NCBI RefSeq assembly: GCF_937898925.1
Contig: NZ_CALDKF010000022.1
Location: 1-16,225, forward strand
Direction: 5' to 3'
Length of the DNA: 16,225 nucleotides
From: an uncultured Methanobrevibacter sp.
Lineage (GTDB): Archaea > Methanobacteriota > Methanobacteria > Methanobacteriales > Methanobacteriaceae
The position numbers and the translations under genes were made by a program. This document shows positions 12,347 through 16,225 of the stretch, in pieces. The notes below the pieces were generated by a model that saw only the letters and a list, made by a program, of their open reading frames with translations, ran no database searches and was not told the origin of the DNA. The stretch's first letter is position 1; every line of letters begins with the position of its first letter.

Positions 12347-15300
12347 ATGGATAATGAAGATTATATGAATAGATATAATAGTCCAAATAAGGAAATACGC
12401 ATGAAAGCTTCAAGTCAAGCTATTAAAAATGATGATTTTGAAGAAATTAAAGAAATAATTGAAAATTGTGAGTATGATGATGTTTTGGTTGATATTGTAA
12501 TTAACGGTTCTTATGATATTCGTAAGAAGGCAATAGATAAGATTAGCATTGAAAATCAGGAAGCTTTGATAAATATAGCTAAAAATGCTGATAGTTTTCT
12601 TGCAAAATATGCATTAGAAAAGATTAAAGAAGATAATCAAAAGGATTTAATTGACATCGCTATTACTAAAAAATTTAAGCTTGCAAGAAAGGCTTTTGAT
12701 AAAATCATTATTGATGATCAAGATGTTTGGATTGATATTGCACGCAATGCTGTTGATATAGATGTTGGAGAAAAAGCATTTAAAAGGATTAATTCTGATA
12801 ATTTGAGTGATTTAGCAGTAGACTTTTCAAAAATTGAAAATTTTGCTGTTGCTAGAATGGCTTTTGATAAAATTACTGTTGATGATCAGGATGTTTGGAT
12901 TGATATTGCGCGTAATGCAAAAGATTGGGCAGTAGCAAAAGAAGCTTTTGATAAAATTACTGTTGATGATCAGGATGTTTGGATTGATATTGGAGAAAAT
13001 GCAAATGCCCTAGTTTCTAAAATTAATGCATTAGGTAAAATTGATGGCAAAAATTTTGTTTGGGCTCAAAATGAATTAATTGATATTGCAAAAGGCAGAG
13101 GAAATTATCGTGATAGAATTGAGGAAATAGGATATAAACGTGAAAGAATTTGGGCATTAGGAAATATTCGTGGTGAAAATTTTAAATGGGCTCAGTATAG
13201 ATTAATTTTCATTGCTAAAAGTGAAAACTATTCCTTATATAAACTTGATGCATTAAAAATGATTTCAGGTGAAAATTTTGATTGGGCTCAAGATGAATTG
13301 CTTCGATTTATAAGAAACTCTGATGATGATTGGGATAAGATTTCTGGAGCTAAACTGGTCTCTGATGAAAATTTAGTTCAAGTAAAAGATGTTTTGGAAT
13401 CTATAGCTAATGATAATAGTTCTCATTATCAAAATCAAGCAAAAGATCAATTGAATCGTTTAAAGTATGATGATGATAGTCAAAATATTAAAAAGGACAC
13501 TAATTCAAAAGATGCTTCTAATATTTCAATTTCCAATCAAGGAGGCTTTGATTCAGATGCTTCAAATACTTCAAATTCCAGTCATTGTATCTTTGGATCA
13601 GATTTAATTATTTCAAATTCTCGCCAAAGAGTTATTGAGCTTTGTGGGGATGCAAGATTATCTGATTCATATTTAGAGCTATTGGATTATTATGGTTTAA
13701 ATCAAGAAATAGGAAAATCAATTAAGGAGTATATGGAGCAAATCAGTTTAGAAATTCCTTTTTCAAAAATAGATGAAACATTTCATGAGGAATTTAAAAG
13801 GTTATATGGCATTGAGTTTCCAGAGCAGAAAAATGATTTTGAAAAATTGGAATCTTATAAAATAGACGATAATCATTTATTAAAAATTAAAAAAATAAGT
13901 GAATTAACAAAAACAGTGACTGACTTTTTTGGCTTGTATTACATACCAAAGGAATGTTATTATATTCTAAAAAGGCATAAATTGTTTGATTATTGGCTGC
14001 ATATTAGAAATATGATGATTTTTAAAGCTAATGAATGTGCTTTCAAGAAGGAAAATTTTAAAGAATATTTCATAAATTCATTAAATGATATAAAAAGTAT
14101 TTTAAGAAATGATTATAGATATGGAATTCCTAGTTATACTCTTAAAGGCATATTATTATTCCTTTTAAATGATATGACTATAGATATGTTGAATGAATTT
14201 AAAGAGTCTGACAGAGACAGTATTGCCACTGCAGCCCATTTTGGATATGGCATGTATATTCGTAACAAATTTTTGCATCTAAAAAGGGTTAGTTTTTTCT
14301 ATAACGAGCAAGCTTATTTAGACAATACTATAAATTTTGATGAGGGAATTGAAACATTGGGTAGTAGTTTTTTTGCTGATGAAACCTCTGGAAGAATTGT
14401 TAAAAAAATCTGGGACATTATACAAAAGGACTATGACATAATTTTGAAGGAAAAAGAGGATGTTTTAAAGGATAAAAACAGATTTGAATGTATGGATTAT
14501 TGTTATGATGATTCTTATCATTACTTTATCAAATATAACTGTGAAAATGAGGAGATTTTTAAAAGCGTATCAAAAAAATATGATGTTCCTTTAAACAATC
14601 TAAAACAGGCTTTCATTGATGAGGATTGGGAAAAACTAATGGCTGAAGATTTATTCAAAGAGTATTTTGGAATGAATGGTGATTATATTGGATTAATAAA
14701 TAGTTTTCCTGAAGAAAATATTGATGAAAACATAATTATAAATAAGTTTAAAGATTCATTAAAATGCAATCAAATATCAAACAGGGTACTGGAGTGGTAT
14801 GAAAAATATGATTGGGAAACAATTATCATTGATTTATTTAAAGATAAAAAAGAAAGAACCTTGGAAGGAATGGATAGTTTTTTTAGGAATTATGTTGTTC
14901 TAAGATTAAAAGGAAAAACTCATGGTAATGCCTTAAGTAATTTGTCCCGTGATTTTAGAATTCATAAAGATATTTTTGATGAATGGGCTGAAAATAACGG
15001 TTGGAGTGAGGAATATGAATTTAACAAAAATTTGGCTGACCGTATTATAAATTCGGATGACTTTAATCAGGCATTGGATGATTTAAATGATCTTACAATT
15101 TTAGAAAATGAATTTTTTGTTTATATTGTAATGAATGCAAAGGACTGTTCTATTTCATTGGAAGTTTTTGATAGAATTAATGATAGTGAAAATTTATTAG
15201 TGGAAATTGCAAACAATGCAAAATACAGTATTGTTGCTAAAAAAGCGGTTGAGAAGATATCTGTTTATTCAAAATGGGCCTTTAAGAATATTGCTCAAAA

Positions 15301-15367
15301 TTCCAAACATGAAGATGCTGTCAAAGAAGCTATTAAAAGAATTGATGATAAGGAGGGTTATGTTTAA
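12347..15367 (+). CDS. Large helical-repeat protein with a DUF6794-like domain
   Basis: A 1006-residue acidic cytosolic protein of unknown function, ATG 12347 behind AAAGGGGG. Residues about 20-370 are tandem helical repeats of roughly 28 residues (pattern VWIDIARNAKDWAVAKEAFD). Two neighbouring units are identical at the DNA level over 49 bp (12860-12908 and 12944-12992) and a third is close (about 12692-12740), which shows recent repeat expansion. A Ser/Asn/Asp-rich linker spans about 375-428. The middle holds a segment like DUF6794 (HFGYGMYIRN at 631-640, DETSGRIVKKIW at about 677-688). C-terminal residues about 930-1000 return to the same repeat type. No TIR, Sir2, nuclease, NTPase or membrane motif was found. 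Context behind the NAD salvage genes hints at a scaffold, sensor or conflict protein; this is inference. Confidence 0.75.
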   Translation: MDNEDYMNRYNSPNKEIRMKASSQAIKNDDFEEIKEIIENCEYDDVLVDIVINGSYDIRKKAIDKISIENQEALINIAKNADSFLAKYALEKIKEDNQKDLIDIAITKKFKLARKAFDKIIIDDQDVWIDIARNAVDIDVGEKAFKRINSDNLSDLAVDFSKIENFAVARMAFDKITVDDQDVWIDIARNAKDWAVAKEAFDKITVDDQDVWIDIGENANALVSKINALGKIDGKNFVWAQNELIDIAKGRGNYRDRIEEIGYKRERIWALGNIRGENFKWAQYRLIFIAKSENYSLYKLDALKMISGENFDWAQDELLRFIRNSDDDWDKISGAKLVSDENLVQVKDVLESIANDNSSHYQNQAKDQLNRLKYDDDSQNIKKDTNSKDASNISISNQGGFDSDASNTSNSSHCIFGSDLIISNSRQRVIELCGDARLSDSYLELLDYYGLNQEIGKSIKEYMEQISLEIPFSKIDETFHEEFKRLYGIEFPEQKNDFEKLESYKIDDNHLLKIKKISELTKTVTDFFGLYYIPKECYYILKRHKLFDYWLHIRNMMIFKANECAFKKENFKEYFINSLNDIKSILRNDYRYGIPSYTLKGILLFLLNDMTIDMLNEFKESDRDSIATAAHFGYGMYIRNKFLHLKRVSFFYNEQAYLDNTINFDEGIETLGSSFFADETSGRIVKKIWDIIQKDYDIILKEKEDVLKDKNRFECMDYCYDDSYHYFIKYNCENEEIFKSVSKKYDVPLNNLKQAFIDEDWEKLMAEDLFKEYFGMNGDYIGLINSFPEENIDENIIINKFKDSLKCNQISNRVLEWYEKYDWETIIIDLFKDKKERTLEGMDSFFRNYVVLRLKGKTHGNALSNLSRDFRIHKDIFDEWAENNGWSEEYEFNKNLADRIINSDDFNQALDDLNDLTILENEFFVYIVMNAKDCSISLEVFDRINDSENLLVEIANNAKYSIVAKKAVEKISVYSKWAFKNIAQNSKHEDAVKEAIKRIDDKEGYV
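12860..12992 (+). repeat. Identical 49-bp in-frame repeat within the helical-repeat gene
   Basis: Bases 12860-12908 equal 12944-12992 exactly. The period is 84 bp, which is 28 codons. The units encode AFDKITVDDQDVWIDI. A third copy at about 12692-12740 differs at a few bases. Exact DNA identity points to recent duplication or gene conversion, allowing repeat number to vary. Confidence 0.9.
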
Positions 15368-15388
15368 TATAATTTGATTTTATTTTTA

Positions 15389-15415
15389 ATTTTTAACATA
15401 CTCTTTTTTAAAAAT
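15389..15415 (+). terminator. Weak terminator behind the helical-repeat gene
   Basis: ATTTTTAA (15389-15396) and TTAAAAAT (15408-15415) are an inverted repeat in a T-rich stretch that follows the stop codon at 15367. All A-T pairs. Confidence 0.35.
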
Positions 15416-15468
15416 AGTGAACAACGAAAATTTTTATATGAATATTGATGAAAAAATAAGGTTATTGG

Positions 15469-16029
15469 ATGAAGCACATTATTATAGCAGGAGCAAGTAG
15501 GAGTGGAAAAACAACACTTGCACTTAAATTAGCAAAACATGGATTCATACATTATAAAATGGATTCAATTAAAAGAGGAATAGATGACAATTTTTATGAA
15601 AAAAGGGATGATTGGAGAGAAATAAGTCCTAAAATGAGCCATTTAATTTGGACGATAATAGAAGACAGTGAAACAGATCAAATCAAAGGAAAAGAATTCT
15701 ATGTAATTGATACATGTCATGTTTATCCAAAAGATTTATACAATAAAGATATAAAAAATACAATAATCATTTTTTTAGGATATAAAGATTTAGATATACA
15801 TAAAAAATTAGAAGAAATGAAAAAATATGATGGGGATAATATTTGGACTAAAAATCAATCTGACGAAGATAATTTATATAATTTAGAATTGGGTGTTCCT
15901 TATAGTAAATCTGTCTGTGAGGAATGCCTTAAATATGAAATTAAATATTTTGATACAAGTGAAAACTTCAATGAAGTAATAAATGAAGCCTATCATTATT
16001 TATTAAAAAAAAGTAATATTGATGTTTAA
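15469..16029 (+). CDS. P-loop NTPase, small-molecule or adenylate kinase-like
   Basis: 186 residues with a clear Walker A loop GASRSGKTT at 8-16 directly after the first beta strand, a substrate-side YKMDSIKRG at 29-37 of the kind seen in adenylate-kinase-like and zeta/topology-modulation P-loop kinases, and a Walker B-like FYVIDTCH at 77-84. The C-terminal half is helical and charged. It probably phosphorylates a nucleotide or small molecule; the substrate cannot be told. ATG 15469 follows AAGGTT at 15458-15463. It is rich in ATA isoleucine codons. It ends the gene set that starts with NADAR and is followed at once by an asd remnant, so it lies at the edge of the putative mobile segment. Confidence 0.75.
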   Translation: MKHIIIAGASRSGKTTLALKLAKHGFIHYKMDSIKRGIDDNFYEKRDDWREISPKMSHLIWTIIEDSETDQIKGKEFYVIDTCHVYPKDLYNKDIKNTIIIFLGYKDLDIHKKLEEMKKYDGDNIWTKNQSDEDNLYNLELGVPYSKSVCEECLKYEIKYFDTSENFNEVINEAYHYLLKKSNIDV

Positions 16030-16055
16030 TTTACTTCATTAAACCATATTTTTAG

Positions 16056-16173
16056 AAACCGGACCTCAACAAAGAATGGGCAGATGGCTTATTGAGGTAT
16101 GGCTGCTACTGTAGGTAGACTCAGAAAAGATCAAGTATATAACCTCTTCGAATATGTTATTGTAGGACATAAT
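16056..16173 (+). pseudogene. Diverged internal fragment of asd
   Basis: Matches asd codons about 288-328 (for example GGTATGGCTGCTACTGT and CAGAAAAGATCAAG are shared) but with many substitutions, a small indel, a 3-bp loss and an in-frame TGA near 16094. The match stops at GTAGGACATAAT, where the NAMPT promoter copy begins. It is an older or foreign copy of the region duplicated at 5797 and cannot encode a functional product. Confidence 0.85.
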
Positions 16174-16225
16174 ATCACCAAAAACTTTATAAATAGTCAA
16201 AAACAACATTTATAAAAGGGTGATA
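16171..16225 (+). repeat. Exact 55-bp copy of the NAMPT promoter at the window end
   Basis: Identical to 7799-7853, with TATA box and ribosome binding site, cut by the window edge two bases before the NAMPT start codon would come. The left neighbours differ (T16170 versus A7798). What follows outside the window may be a second NAMPT copy. Confidence 0.9.

Noticed and set aside
12347..15367. TIR, Sir2 or other NADase domain in the large repeat protein
   Set aside because: No catalytic motif of these families could be found; only helical repeats and the DUF6794-like segment are visible.
1..16225. Integrase, transposase or tRNA gene explaining the insertions
   Set aside because: None was recognised in the window. 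The mobile nature is inferred only from repeats, duplicated asd ends and composition.

Overview
The window looks like chromosome of a methanogenic archaeon of the order Methanobacteriales, most likely a gut- or rumen-type Methanobrevibacter. The DNA is very AT-rich, ribosome binding sites of the GGTG/GGAGGTG type precede most genes, arginine is mostly AGA/AGG in the core genes, intergenic stretches end in U-rich terminators, and the gene order aspartokinase-dapA-dapB-asd is the one I know from that order. The genus is an inference.

Left block (1-4750): four co-directional genes for the aspartate-to-dihydrodipicolinate part of lysine (and threonine/methionine) synthesis: aspartate kinase, DapA, DapB and aspartate-semialdehyde dehydrogenase (Asd). 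Each gene is followed by, or at its stop codon overlaps, a hairpin with a U tract. The long leader between aspartokinase and dapA holds several dyads.

Middle block (4750-9370): a patchwork directly behind asd. Copies of a roughly 39-bp sequence (beginning TTTCGTAAAAC, then a 9-bp hairpin), all in one orientation, lie at about 4769, 5747, 5961, 7700 and 9330 and separate small units. The units are a bacterial-looking nitroreductase with a consensus sigma70-type promoter; a duplicated asd 3' end; a minus-strand HxlR regulator plus MDR oxidoreductase operon; and a nicotinamide phosphoribosyltransferase (NAMPT). The layout resembles an array of gene cassettes, although no recombinase gene is visible.

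Right block (9370-16225): after a gene-poor stretch with two strong hairpins come NADAR, a small unknown protein, PnuC, a bifunctional NadR, a 1006-residue helical-repeat protein and a P-loop protein. With NAMPT these make an NAD salvage set: PnuC imports nicotinamide riboside, the NadR kinase domain gives NMN, NAMPT gives NMN from nicotinamide, and the NadR adenylyltransferase domain gives NAD. NADAR acts on ADP-ribose conjugates. NAMPT plus NadR is the composition described for the phage NAD-restoring pathway NARP2, so a role in resisting NAD-depleting immunity or in genetic conflict is possible but unproven.

The window ends with a diverged fragment of asd fused to an exact 55-bp copy of the NAMPT promoter (16171-16225 = 7799-7853). 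This suggests that the sequence returns to NAMPT. The 8372-bp stretch 7799-16170 may be tandemly repeated, may exist as a circle, or may be an assembly-graph overlap caused by one of these.
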